Source: Tardiphaga sp. (GTDB taxonomy: Bacteria > Pseudomonadota > Alphaproteobacteria > Rhizobiales > Xanthobacteraceae). From it: 64,000 nt of DNA. The number at the start of each line of letters is the position of its first letter. Within the stretch, counting starts at the first letter, position 1. The DNA is taken from assembly GCA_030147505.1 (NCBI GenBank), contig JASBVG010000037.1, forward strand, positions 1 through 64,000, given 5' to 3'. Positions 8,086-16,436 of the stretch are shown here, in pieces. The notes under the pieces are model-generated. The model saw nothing but the letters and a program-made list of their open reading frames with translations. It did not search any database and was not told the origin of the DNA. A program made the position numbers and the translations under genes.

Positions 8086-9321
8086 TCAGACTGCGCTGCT
8101 CCGGGCACGGTCGATCATGGCGTCCATGTCGATATCCGGCGTCATCGACGGCGAGTCGATCTCGTAGACGGCATAGCGGTTCTTGCCCTCGTTCTTCGCC
8201 ACATAAAGCGCCTGATCGGCGGCGGCGATGAGACGTTCCGGATACTGGCCGATCCGCGTCTCCCATTGCGCGACGCCGATGGAGGCTGCGATCTGGACTT
8301 CGCCGGGCATGCAGGCGGCGGCATCGGCGCGGCACGCATCGAGAACGCGATGTGCGATCGATGCCGCTTCGGACACCGTGGTCGACGGCAGCACGACACA
8401 GAACTCGTCACCGCCGGAGCGTGCCAGCAGATCGCCGGGGCGGAGCTTGCTCTGGGTCATCAGCGTGAAGTGACGCAGGCAATCGTCGCCAGCCGCATGG
8501 CCATGGCCATCATTGATCTCCTTGAAGCCGTCGAGATCGATTGCCAGCAGCGCGAACGGCTTTTGCGTGCGATGCGCGAGCGCGCATTCTTCCGCGAGGC
8601 GCTGCACGAGATGACGGCGATTGGCGACACCGGTGAGATCGTCCACCAGCGCGAGTTCGGCGACCTCGTCGCGCAGGCGATCGATGGCCATCACGAGGAA
8701 CGCGAAATTCCAAGACATCGTGAGGAAAACCAGCACCAGCAGAAGTACGGCTTGCACCTGGTTCAGCTCGATGAAGCCGATCGAGCCGCCCGACTCCAGC
8801 AGACCACTCAGAGAGCGGATCGCATGGGCTACGATCACCAGAACAGCGAGCGTCGCCGACAGCAGGCCGCCTGCGGTGCGACCGCCATGGCTGCGCGACA
8901 GCCCCAGTGGGATCGTGCCGGCAACCGAGACCGACTGGACAGCCGCATAGACCGCGATGCGCATGGCGATGCTGTCGTGCCAAACCGTGAAGAGCGCGAG
9001 ACCGGCGACGCCAATGCCGATCAGCGCGAATTGCAGCTGCCAGCCCGGCGGGCGACCATAGAAGCGGCTGACGCCCATCACAGCAAGGCTGGTGGCGAGC
9101 AGCAACAGTCCATTGCCGATGACGATCGGGACAATCGGATCGATCTCGACGAACACACGCAGCAGCGAGATGGCCATGCCAACGGCTGCAATGAACGCCG
9201 CGGCTGCCCAGTAACGGGCCGCCTGCAGGTTGGGATAGCTGCGCGCCACATAGGCCCAGACCACCCCCAACGCCAGAAAATTGACGTCGAACACCGTGAG
9301 CAGCGTCGGTACGCTCAGCAT
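8086..9321 (-). CDS. Membrane diguanylate cyclase (GGDEF)
   Basis: 411 residues. The N-terminal ~215 residues contain about six to seven hydrophobic segments forming an integral membrane sensor with no domain I can name. The C-terminal GGDEF domain should make cyclic di-GMP from two GTP: LALVDDLTGVANRRHL opens it, the active site is SGGDEF, and the inhibitory I-site RxxD is present as RPGD exactly five residues before GGDEF. The cyclase is therefore expected to be active and subject to product inhibition. No EAL domain is present. The start ATG has GGAG upstream. It may tune the motile/sessile switch, but no target is visible here. Confidence 0.9.
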   Translation of the reverse strand: MLSVPTLLTVFDVNFLALGVVWAYVARSYPNLQAARYWAAAAFIAAVGMAISLLRVFVEIDPIVPIVIGNGLLLLATSLAVMGVSRFYGRPPGWQLQFALIGIGVAGLALFTVWHDSIAMRIAVYAAVQSVSVAGTIPLGLSRSHGGRTAGGLLSATLAVLVIVAHAIRSLSGLLESGGSIGFIELNQVQAVLLLVLVFLTMSWNFAFLVMAIDRLRDEVAELALVDDLTGVANRRHLVQRLAEECALAHRTQKPFALLAIDLDGFKEINDGHGHAAGDDCLRHFTLMTQSKLRPGDLLARSGGDEFCVVLPSTTVSEAASIAHRVLDACRADAAACMPGEVQIAASIGVAQWETRIGQYPERLIAAADQALYVAKNEGKNRYAVYEIDSPSMTPDIDMDAMIDRARSSAV

Positions 9322-9590
9322 GGAGTTGTCTCCATTGGCTGTACGGCGCGCTTGCGCACGCTGGGTTTGATCGCTGTCATTTCGTAGACCTGCCGTTCCC
9401 GTCGAGGCCGCAAATTGCGACCGCGACGCTTAACGGAGTCTCACCAGAGCGGGATAATCCACACCGTGGTTGGGAAAGGATGAAGGGGAACCGGCAAGTC
9501 GTCCTTAACCATGAGACGTCGGCTTGTTCGCCAGACGATCCTCCGTAATGTCAGATACTTGGCGGCAGCGCGCGAAAACAGCCTGCGCGC

Positions 9591-10409
9591 TCAACCGCCA
9601 GCTGCAAGACGGTCGGCGAAATACCCGATGGTCTTGCGATAGATCGTAGCCCTGTTCCACTCGCGCATGGCCTCGAAATTGGCGGTGCCTTCACCATAAG
9701 GCTGACCGCCCTTGAAGCCTGCGGTCTTCAGCAGGTTGGCGGTGGAGGCCAGCACGTCCGGCACCGAGTGCCTGAGATCGACATGGCCGTTGCCGTCGAA
9801 GTCGACGCCATACTTGATATAGCTCGACGGCAGGAACTGGGTCTGGCCGAGTTCGCCGGCATAGGCGCCGACGAGATCCGACTGCGGGAGATCGCCGCGC
9901 TGCAGGATCTTCAGCGCCGCCAGCAGCTCACCTTGAAAAAGCTCGGTGCGGCGGCAATCATGCGCCATGGTGGCGAGGGTACGGATCACCGGCATCTTGC
10001 CGATATCGCCCTTGCCGAAATCGGACTCGAGACCCCAGATCGCCACCACGATTTCAGGCGGCACGCCGAAGCGCTGCTCGATGCGCGACAGCAGCGAGGC
10101 GTGGCGCTGCATCATCGAGAGGCCCATCTTGATGCGCCCGGGGCCGACGCGCGTCGCCACATATTGCTCGAAGGTCTTGTTGAAGGTGCCGCGCTGGCGG
10201 CGATCGAAGGACAGCACCGCCTGATCCTGGGTGACACCGGCGAAGGCCTGCTGGATCACGCCCTGCGAGATGCCGGCCGCGGCAGCCTCTTGCGACATCT
10301 GCGCGACGAAACCCTGAAAGTCGCCGCCGCATCGGGCGGCGTAGGATGGAGTGGCAATGGCAGCGGAAGCAATCGAGAGAGCGGCAATGGCGGCGAATCG
10401 AAACGACAT
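9591..10409 (-). CDS. Lytic murein transglycosylase, MltB family
   Basis: 272 residues with a signal peptide (about 1-25, AAIAALSIASAAIATPSYAA). The enzyme cleaves the MurNAc-GlcNAc bond of peptidoglycan to leave 1,6-anhydroMurNAc. The catalytic glutamate is E128 in AIWGLESDFGKG. Further family blocks are LSFDRRQRGTFNKTFEQYV, GAYAGELGQTQFLPSSYIKYGVDFDGNGHVDL and NLLKTAGFKGGQPYGEG. No lipobox is seen, so the product is a soluble periplasmic form. I start at 10409 (GCAGGA upstream); the frame runs on to 10658 but that extension is low-complexity and crosses the folded element. Confidence 0.9.
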   Translation of the reverse strand: MSFRFAAIAALSIASAAIATPSYAARCGGDFQGFVAQMSQEAAAAGISQGVIQQAFAGVTQDQAVLSFDRRQRGTFNKTFEQYVATRVGPGRIKMGLSMMQRHASLLSRIEQRFGVPPEIVVAIWGLESDFGKGDIGKMPVIRTLATMAHDCRRTELFQGELLAALKILQRGDLPQSDLVGAYAGELGQTQFLPSSYIKYGVDFDGNGHVDLRHSVPDVLASTANLLKTAGFKGGQPYGEGTANFEAMREWNRATIYRKTIGYFADRLAAGG

Positions 10410-10538
10410 GAAAATCCTGCCCGGTTGCGGTTGCGCGAGTGTGGCATGACGGATGTGTCGGAACAACGGCGCCTTCTCGTTCCTGGCGCGTGAAAACGCG
10501 TTCTCGCGGCGCCCATGGCGTCCGAGGTGTGAGTATTT

Positions 10539-10868
10539 CTCCCCAAACACATGAGGGGAGGTGGCACGCCGCAAGGCGCACTTGGTAGCACTTGACGCGA
10601 TCGGTGCGCACTGGATCGCCAGTGCTGGCCGGCCGCGCAACGCCTTACGGCGCGCCACCGCGACGTTCTTTCTGGCCGAAGGACCGTTCTTCCGGGCAAA
10701 GGCCGTTGACCCAACCGGGGTCCGGCAGTTTCCTGCCTTTCGCCAGTGCCACGTCCAGCCGCGTTAGCGGCAGACCCCCGTAGTGGGGTCGGACGGTTAC
10801 CCCCGACCACCCGAGTGCAAAGGGATGCGTGGTCCCCCTGCCCGCAGGCGCCGCATCCTGCCCCACTC
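10539..10868 (-). other. Highly structured 330-nt noncoding element (candidate RNA)
   Basis: Part of a 704-base gene-free stretch (10410-11113). The element is packed with nested helices: CTCCCC/GGGGAG (10539-10544/10555-10560); a 19-bp arm pair 10560-10578/10641-10659 enclosing AGCACT/AGTGCT and GCGATC/GATCGC (10587-10626); GGCAG/CTGCC (10724-10737); a junction CGTCC/GGACG (10752-10756/10791-10795) holding two hairpins (GCCGC gtta GCGGC and GACCCC/GGGGTC); and GAGTG/CACTC around GGATGCG/CGCATCC (10813-10868). In the 19-bp arm the two mismatches are A-C on the plus strand but G-U wobbles on the minus strand, so a minus-strand RNA is favoured. Short ORFs across it lack domains and ribosome sites. 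It may be a standalone RNA, a 5' leader of the transglycosylase gene, or a folded repeat. Confidence 0.55.
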
Positions 10869-10940
10869 AAAGACGCCTCATGAGAGCGCCCCTCGTGAAC
10901 AAGACGAGAGTGATATGGCGAAAGATGGGAATTTTATCAA

Positions 10941-10955
10941 GAACAAATAAAGAAC
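10941..10955 (-). promoter_or_regulatory. LexA-like (SOS) box GTTC-N7-GTTC
   Basis: On the minus strand the site reads GTTCTTTATTTGTTC, the alphaproteobacterial LexA consensus with an AT-rich centre. It overlaps an AT-rich promoter-like stretch (TAAAAT just downstream) and points toward the folded element at 10539-10868. An eight-base core like this is expected about twice by chance in 64 kb counting both strands, so support is modest. Confidence 0.35.
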
Positions 10956-10993
10956 GATATCGCGCGGATGCGCTGCCCGCCACGCGCTCCAAC

Positions 10994-11094
10994 TGTCATC
11001 CCCGCGAAAGCGGGGATCCAGTAAACGCAATATCTTCGGACTAATCACCGAAGCCAGTGTCTACTGGATTGCCCGGTCAAGCCGGGCAATGACA
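10994..11094. repeat. Composite palindromic repeat (REP/BIME-like)
   Basis: A 101-base nested palindrome: outer TGTCAT/ATGACA, then hairpins CCCCGCgaaaGCGGGG and GCCCGGtcaaGCCGGGC, with TCCAGTA/TACTGGA between them and an inner TTCGG/CCGAA. This is the arrangement of dispersed intergenic repeats in Bradyrhizobium-type genomes. It lies just after the isovaleryl-CoA dehydrogenase stop codon. Confidence 0.8.
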
Positions 11095-11113
11095 AACGAG
11101 TATGCGGCTGCGC

Positions 11114-12286
11114 CTAGCCGCTCTTCGCAAACAGCTCCCGCCCGATCAGCATGCGCCTGATCTCGCTCGTGCCGGCGCCGATCTCGTACAGCTTCGCATC
11201 ACGCAGCAGGCGCCCGGTCGGATAGTCGTTGATATAGCCATTACCGCCGAGCAGCTGGATCGCATCGAGGGCGCATTGCGTGGCGCGCTCGGCCGCATAG
11301 AGGATCGCGCCGGCTGCATCCTCGCGCGTGGTCTCGCCGCGGTCGCAGGCTTTTGCCACCGCATAGACGTAGGCACGCGAGGCGTTCATCGTGACATACA
11401 TGTCGGCGACCTTGCCCTGCACGAGCTGGAAATTGCCGATCGGCTCGCCGAACTGCTTGCGCTCATGCACATAGGGCAACACCACATCCATGCAGGCCTG
11501 CATGATACCGAGCGGGCCGCCAGATAGCACCGCGCGTTCATAATCGAGGCCGGACATCAGGATGTTGACGCCCTTGCCGACGGCGCCGAGCACATTTTCT
11601 TCCGGCACTTCGCAATCGGTGAAAACGAGTTCGCACGTATCCGAGCCACGCATGCCGAGCTTGTCGAGCTTTTGCGCGGTCGAGAAACCCTTCATCCCCT
11701 TCTCGATGATGAAGGCGGTGATGCCGCGAGGGCCGCCATTGGGATCGGTCTTGGCATAGACGATCAATGTCTCGGCGACGGGACCATTGGTGATCCACAT
11801 CTTGCTGCCATTGAGGATGTAGCGATCACCCTTCTTGTCGGCGCGGGTCTTCATCGACACGACGTCGCTGCCGGCTCCGGGCTCGGACATCGCCAGTGAG
11901 CCGACATGCTCGCCCGAGATCAGGCCTGGCAGATATTTGCGCTTCTGCGCATCGCTGCCGTTGCGGCGCATCTGGTTGATGCAGAGATTGGAATGCGCGC
12001 CATAGGACAGGCCGACCGACGCCGAAGCGCGCGACACTTCCTCCATGGCGATGACATGTTCGAGATAGCCGAGCCCTGCCCCGCCATACTCTTCCTCGAC
12101 CGTGATACCATGCAGGCCGAGCTCGCCTAGCTTGGGCCACAGGTCGATGGGAAACTGGTTGTTCCTGTCGATGGCGTCGGCGCGCGGCGCGATCTCATTC
12201 TGCGCGAAATCGCGCACGGTCTCGCGGATCGCTTCCGCGGTCTCGCCGAGATCGAAGTTAAACATGTGTTGGGCGTTCGGGATCAT
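11114..12286 (-). CDS. ivd: Isovaleryl-CoA dehydrogenase
   Basis: 390 residues, the family length. The FAD enzyme oxidises isovaleryl-CoA to 3-methylcrotonyl-CoA in leucine breakdown and passes electrons to ETF. The catalytic base in this subfamily lies in the [20 protein letters not shown] block (E250), a feature that separates isovaleryl-CoA dehydrogenase from medium-chain enzymes. Other blocks are [34 protein letters not shown] and [34 protein letters not shown]. The ATG at 12286 has GGAGG seven bases upstream. The usual partners (methylcrotonyl-CoA carboxylase, 3-methylglutaconyl-CoA hydratase) are not adjacent; it is divergent from the CYP153 pair. Confidence 0.92.
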   Translation of the reverse strand: MIPNAQHMFNFDLGETAEAIRETVRDFAQNEIAPRADAIDRNNQFPIDLWPKLGELGLHGITVEEEYGGAGLGYLEHVIAMEEVSRASASVGLSYGAHSNLCINQMRRNGSDAQKRKYLPGLISGEHVGSLAMSEPGAGSDVVSMKTRADKKGDRYILNGSKMWITNGPVAETLIVYAKTDPNGGPRGITAFIIEKGMKGFSTAQKLDKLGMRGSDTCELVFTDCEVPEENVLGAVGKGVNILMSGLDYERAVLSGGPLGIMQACMDVVLPYVHERKQFGEPIGNFQLVQGKVADMYVTMNASRAYVYAVAKACDRGETTREDAAGAILYAAERATQCALDAIQLLGGNGYINDYPTGRLLRDAKLYEIGAGTSEIRRMLIGRELFAKSG

Positions 12287-12448
12287 CGGGCGGCCTCCGG
12301 TCGTCTCTAAATTATTGCGCGGCACGCGCGCATTTACCCCATTGAAGACAGCAAATGCGCTGGCAAATCAACCTTTTCGGCACGTCCGAAAGTTGTAGTC
12401 GCGCTTGCGTCGATCCACATTCCGGCATCTAATTAGACGCAATAAAGA

Positions 12449-12470
12449 CACCGCGAAGCAAAACGGTGTG
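12449..12470. promoter_or_regulatory. Inverted repeat upstream of the CYP153 genes
   Basis: ACACCG (12449-12454) and CGGTGT (12465-12470) form a perfect 6-bp dyad 33 bases before the first P450 start. A second dyad, TTTCGG-cacgt-CCGAAA (12375-12391), lies nearer the divergent ivd start. Both are operator-like; no cognate regulator gene is adjacent. Confidence 0.4.
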
Positions 12471-12502
12471 CACCAGGGACGAAACGAAACCGGGGAATTG
12501 TC

Positions 12503-13795
12503 ATGCACGGGACAATTGAGACCAGCCGCGCCGAATCCGACCACGCCGAGTCTGAACTCGCACGCCGCCAGCGCCGCGCACGCGACGCCGCCTACACCAC
12601 GCCGCTCGAAGACTTCGATCCGGGCAATCCCGAACTGTTCCGCGACGATACGTTCTGGCCCTACTTCGAGCGCCTGCGCCGCGAGGAGCCGGTGCACTAT
12701 TGCCGCGACAGCATGTTCGGGCCGTACTGGTCGGTGACCAAATACAACGACATCATGTCGGTCGAGATCAATCACAGCACATTCTCATCGGCAGCGGCAT
12801 TCGGCGGCATCACCATCCGCGACGCCGGCGTGCAGTTTCGCCGGCCGATGTTCATCGCCACCGACCCGCCACATCATTCCGCCCAACGCAAGACCGTGGC
12901 GCCGATGTTTGCGCCGAATCATATGGACGAACTCGCAGGACTGATCCGCGAGCGAACCTCAGCGGTGCTCGATGCCCTGCCCCGCAACGAGACCTTCGAC
13001 TGGGTCGACCGGGTTTCCATCGAACTGACGACGCAGATGCTGGCGACCTTGTTCGATTTTCCGTGGGAGGAACGGCGCAAGCTGACGCACTGGTCCGATG
13101 TCGCCACCATGCTGCCGCCGACACCCGAAGCGGAAGCGCAGCGACAGAAGGAACTGCGCGAATGCGGCGAGTTCTTCGGTCGGCTGTTCCAGGAGCGCAT
13201 GAATGCGCCGCCGAAGAGCGATCTGCTGTCAATGATGGCGCATAGCGACGCAACACGACATCTCGATCCGGAAAGCTTCCTCGGCAATATCATCCTGCTC
13301 ATCGTCGGCGGCAACGACACCACGCGCAATTCGATGTCCGGCGGCGTCTATGCGCTGAACCGGTTTCCGGAGCAGTACGACAAGCTGCGCGCCAATCCGG
13401 CACTGATCGAGAGCATGGTGCCGGAGATCATCCGCTGGCAGACGCCGCTCGCGCATATGCGGCGCACCGCGATCGCCGATACCGAACTCGGCGGCAAGCA
13501 GATCAAGAAGGGCGACAAGGTCGTGATGTGGTACGTCTCCGGCAATCGCGACGAGGAGATGATCGACCGGCCGGACGAATTCATCATCGACCGCGAGCGC
13601 CCGAACCGCCACCTCTCCTTCGGCTTCGGCATCCACCGCTGCGTCGGGCTTCGCCTCGCCGAACTGCAACTGAAGATCGTGTGGGAAGAAATCATGAAAC
13701 GCTTTGAGCGCATCGAAGTGGTGGATGAACCACACCGGGTCTTTTCCAGCTTCGTGAAGGGCTACGAGACGCTGCCCGTCCGTATCCCCGGCTAA
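12503..13795 (+). CDS. Cytochrome P450, CYP153 family (first copy)
   Basis: 430 residues. CYP153 enzymes hydroxylate the terminal carbon of alkanes, fatty acids or related chains using ferredoxin and ferredoxin reductase. The heme ligand is C380 in [12 protein letters not shown], the ExxR pair is E308/R311 ([14 protein letters not shown]) and the oxygen-activating I-helix is [17 protein letters not shown] (264-281). The blocks [21 protein letters not shown] and [23 protein letters not shown] are characteristic of CYP153. No membrane anchor, so cytosolic. The next gene, 30 bases on, is a close paralogue and the two are probably one operon. No ferredoxin or reductase is encoded nearby, so redox partners must come from elsewhere. 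Substrate not determinable. Confidence 0.9.
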   Translation: MHGTIETSRAESDHAESELARRQRRARDAAYTTPLEDFDPGNPELFRDDTFWPYFERLRREEPVHYCRDSMFGPYWSVTKYNDIMSVEINHSTFSSAAAFGGITIRDAGVQFRRPMFIATDPPHHSAQRKTVAPMFAPNHMDELAGLIRERTSAVLDALPRNETFDWVDRVSIELTTQMLATLFDFPWEERRKLTHWSDVATMLPPTPEAEAQRQKELRECGEFFGRLFQERMNAPPKSDLLSMMAHSDATRHLDPESFLGNIILLIVGGNDTTRNSMSGGVYALNRFPEQYDKLRANPALIESMVPEIIRWQTPLAHMRRTAIADTELGGKQIKKGDKVVMWYVSGNRDEEMIDRPDEFIIDRERPNRHLSFGFGIHRCVGLRLAELQLKIVWEEIMKRFERIEVVDEPHRVFSSFVKGYETLPVRIPG

Positions 13796-13825
13796 CAGAA
13801 CAAGATCACCAAGAGAGCAGACGCC

Positions 13826-15097
13826 ATGAACATCCAGAACCGTATCGATCCCGACAAGGCGACCCGCGACCGCATCGCACGCGAGCTCGCCTATTCGATG
13901 CCGCTGAAGGATTTCCACCCCGGCGCGCCAAAGCTGTTCGCCACCGATACGCTGTGGCCGTTTTTCGAGCGGCTGCGCGCGGAGGAGCCGGTGCATTACT
14001 GCACCAATGCACCGATAGAACCCTACTGGTCGGTGACGAAGTACAACGACATCATGAAGGTAGATACCAGCCACGGCATCTTCTCGTCGGACTCAAAGCT
14101 CGGCGGCATCGGCATTCGCGACGAGCCGGAGGGCTATAGCTGGCCGAGCTTCATCTCCATGGACGAGCCGAAGCACACGCCGCAGCGCAAGACCGTGACA
14201 CCGATGTTCACCCCCGAACATCTCGACGAACTGGCCAAGCTCATCCGCACACGCACCTGCAAGGTGCTGGACGGGCTGCCGCGCGGCGAGACGTTCGACT
14301 GGGTCGATCGCGTCTCGATCGAACTGACCACGCAGATGCTGGCAACCTTGTTCGACTTCCCGTTCGAGCAGCGCCGCAAGCTGACGCGCTGGTCCGACGT
14401 CGCGACTGCCCTGCCCAAGAGCGGCATCGTGTCGTCCGAGGAGGAGCGTCGCCGCGAGATGGATGAGTGCGCCGCCTATTTCCAGAATCTCTGGAATGAG
14501 CGGGTCAATTCCGAACCGCGGAATGATCTCATTTCCATGATGGCGCACAGCGATGCCACGCGCTTCATGGACAAGGACAATCTGATGGGCAACATGATCC
14601 TGCTCATTGTCGGCGGCAACGATACCACCCGCAACACGATGACCGGCTCGGTGCTCGCGCTGAACGAGAATCCCGACCAGTATCAGAAGCTGCGCGACAA
14701 TCCGGCGCTGATCGAAACCATGGTGCCGGAAGTGATCCGCTGGCAGACGCCGCTGGCGCATATGCGCCGGACAGCATTGCAGGATACCAATCTGGGCGGA
14801 AAGGAGATCAGGAAGGGCGACCGCGTGGTGATGTGGTACGTCTCCGGCAATCGCGACGACGAAGTGATCGAGCGGCCGAATGAATTCATCATCGACCGCA
14901 AACGCCCGAAGATTCATCTGTCATTCGGTTTCGGCATACACCGCTGCGTGGGCATGCGCCTGGCGGAGTTGCAATTGAAGATCGTTTGGGAGGAAATACT
15001 GAAACGGTTCGAGAACATCGAAGTTGTGGGGGAACCCAAGCGCGTGTATTCGAGCTTCGTCAAAGGCTACGAGCATCTTCCGGTCCGTATTACGTAA
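13826..15097 (+). CDS. Cytochrome P450, CYP153 family (second copy)
   Basis: 423 residues, colinear with the preceding P450 over its whole length and matching it residue for residue in long blocks, so the pair arose by tandem duplication. The heme cysteine is C374 in [18 protein letters not shown], the ExxR pair lies in [15 protein letters not shown] and the I-helix in [16 protein letters not shown]. The copies differ most in the substrate-recognition region near residues 85-110 (KLGGIGIRDEPEGYSWPSF against [20 protein letters not shown]) and in the loop around 195-215, which suggests different substrate ranges. No redox partner follows; an acyl-CoA dehydrogenase gene begins 60 bases later. 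Confidence 0.9.
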   Translation: MNIQNRIDPDKATRDRIARELAYSMPLKDFHPGAPKLFATDTLWPFFERLRAEEPVHYCTNAPIEPYWSVTKYNDIMKVDTSHGIFSSDSKLGGIGIRDEPEGYSWPSFISMDEPKHTPQRKTVTPMFTPEHLDELAKLIRTRTCKVLDGLPRGETFDWVDRVSIELTTQMLATLFDFPFEQRRKLTRWSDVATALPKSGIVSSEEERRREMDECAAYFQNLWNERVNSEPRNDLISMMAHSDATRFMDKDNLMGNMILLIVGGNDTTRNTMTGSVLALNENPDQYQKLRDNPALIETMVPEVIRWQTPLAHMRRTALQDTNLGGKEIRKGDRVVMWYVSGNRDDEVIERPNEFIIDRKRPKIHLSFGFGIHRCVGMRLAELQLKIVWEEILKRFENIEVVGEPKRVYSSFVKGYEHLPVRIT

Positions 15098-15156
15098 GGC
15101 CAAGAATCTCGTAGCCGGGATTACCCAATTTCCCCTTGAGAAGAGAAGCCAGTTCC

Positions 15157-16332
15157 TTGACGAAACATGCTGCCGCTGAAGCGGACGAATTTGCTGACAT
15201 CCGCGATGCCGTTGCCAAACTGTGCGCGCAGTTTCCCGGTGAGTACTGGCGCAAGCTCGATCGCGAGATGGCCTATCCGAAAGCCTTCGTCGATGCGTTG
15301 ACGGAGGCGGGTTACCTCTCCGTGCTGATCCCCGAGGAATATGGCGGTTCGGGCCTCAAGCTTTCGGCGGCAGCGGCGATCCTGGAAGAGATCCAGCGCG
15401 CCGGCGCCAATGGCGGCGGCTGCCATGCCCAGATGTATACGATGGGCACGGTGCTGCGTCATGGCAATGACGAGCAGAAGGCCAAGTGGCTGCCGAAGAT
15501 CGCATCGGGCGAAGTCCGTCTGCAGGCGTTCGGGGTCACCGAGCCTACCTCGGGGACGGACACTTCCTCGCTGAAGACCGTCGCCAAGAAAGACGAGAAC
15601 GGCGACTACATCGTCAACGGCCAGAAGATCTGGACCAGCCGCGCCGAATATTCCGACCTGATGGTGCTGCTCGCCCGCACCACGCCGAAGGAACAGGCCG
15701 CGAAGCGCACCGATGGTCTCTCCGTGTTCCTGGTGGACATGAAGGAGGCCAAGAAGAAGGGCCTCGAGATCCGCCCGATCCGCACGATGATGAATCATGC
15801 GACCACCGAAGTGTTCTTCACCGACATGAAGGTGCCGAAAGAAAACCTGATCGGTGAAGAGGGCAAGGGCTTTCGCTACATTCTCTCCGGCATGAATGCC
15901 GAGCGCATCCTGATCGCCTCGGAATGCGTCGGCGATGCGAAGTGGTTCATTGCCAAGGCCAGCGCTTACGCCAAGGAGCGCCAGGTGTTCGGCCGGCCGA
16001 TCGGCCAGAACCAGGGCATCCAGTTCCCGATCGCCAAGGCCTACGCGAACATGCGTGCGGCCGAGCTGATGGTGAAGGAAGCACTGCGCAAATACGAAGC
16101 CGGCATGGAATGCGGCGCCGAGGCCAATATGGCCAAGATGCTCGCGGCCGATGCGAGCTTCGAGGCGGCTAATGCCTGTATCCAGACCCATGGCGGTTTT
16201 GGTTTCGCCGAGGAATATGATGTCGAGCGCAAGTTCCGCGAGACGCGGCTGTATCAGGTCGCGCCGATCTCGACGAACCTGATCCTGTCCTTCGTGGCCG
16301 AGCACGTGCTCGGAATGCCGCGCTCATACTAG
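15157..16332 (+). CDS. Acyl-CoA dehydrogenase
   Basis: 391 residues. An FAD-dependent acyl-CoA dehydrogenase, probably passing electrons to ETF. Blocks: IPEEYGGSGLKLSAAAAILEE, FGVTEPTSGTDTSSLKT, YIVNGQKIWTSRAEYSD, and the C-terminal HGGFGFAEEYDVERKFRETRLYQVAPISTNLI. The usual catalytic glutamate of medium-chain enzymes (YEGT position) is replaced here by YQVAP; E249 in SGMNAERILIASE stands where isovaleryl- and long-chain-type enzymes keep theirs. The start is uncertain: I chose TTG at 15157 over TTG at 15136. With the CoA transferase and hydratase that follow it forms a CoA-ester processing set; the substrate is unknown. Confidence 0.85.
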   Translation: MTKHAAAEADEFADIRDAVAKLCAQFPGEYWRKLDREMAYPKAFVDALTEAGYLSVLIPEEYGGSGLKLSAAAAILEEIQRAGANGGGCHAQMYTMGTVLRHGNDEQKAKWLPKIASGEVRLQAFGVTEPTSGTDTSSLKTVAKKDENGDYIVNGQKIWTSRAEYSDLMVLLARTTPKEQAAKRTDGLSVFLVDMKEAKKKGLEIRPIRTMMNHATTEVFFTDMKVPKENLIGEEGKGFRYILSGMNAERILIASECVGDAKWFIAKASAYAKERQVFGRPIGQNQGIQFPIAKAYANMRAAELMVKEALRKYEAGMECGAEANMAKMLAADASFEAANACIQTHGGFGFAEEYDVERKFRETRLYQVAPISTNLILSFVAEHVLGMPRSY

Positions 16333-16365
16333 GTCATTTGCTCCTCGCCGCTGCGAGGATCCCAA

Positions 16366-16400
16366 CATCGAAGCAATCCATTTTCCGGATTGCTTCGATG
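16366..16400. promoter_or_regulatory. Perfect 14-bp hairpin between acyl-CoA dehydrogenase and CoA transferase genes
   Basis: CATCGAAGCAATCC (16366-16379) pairs perfectly with GGATTGCTTCGATG (16387-16400) across a 7-base loop. No T-run follows on the plus strand, so it is not a textbook terminator. It lies 36 bases before the CoA transferase start and may be an attenuator, an mRNA processing site or an operator. Confidence 0.5.
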
Positions 16401-16436
16401 CGTCTACGATGACAGCTGATCATTCGGGGAATTCAT

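Noticed and set aside
10256-10870. ORFs of 60-200 codons across the folded element
   Set aside because: Both strands give Arg/Gly/Pro-rich frames without domains or ribosome sites; they follow from the GC-rich stems.
15121-16305. 394-residue minus-strand ORF opposite the acyl-CoA dehydrogenase
   Set aside because: Shadow of the acyl-CoA dehydrogenase gene, composed of Gly/Leu/Arg-rich sequence without motifs.
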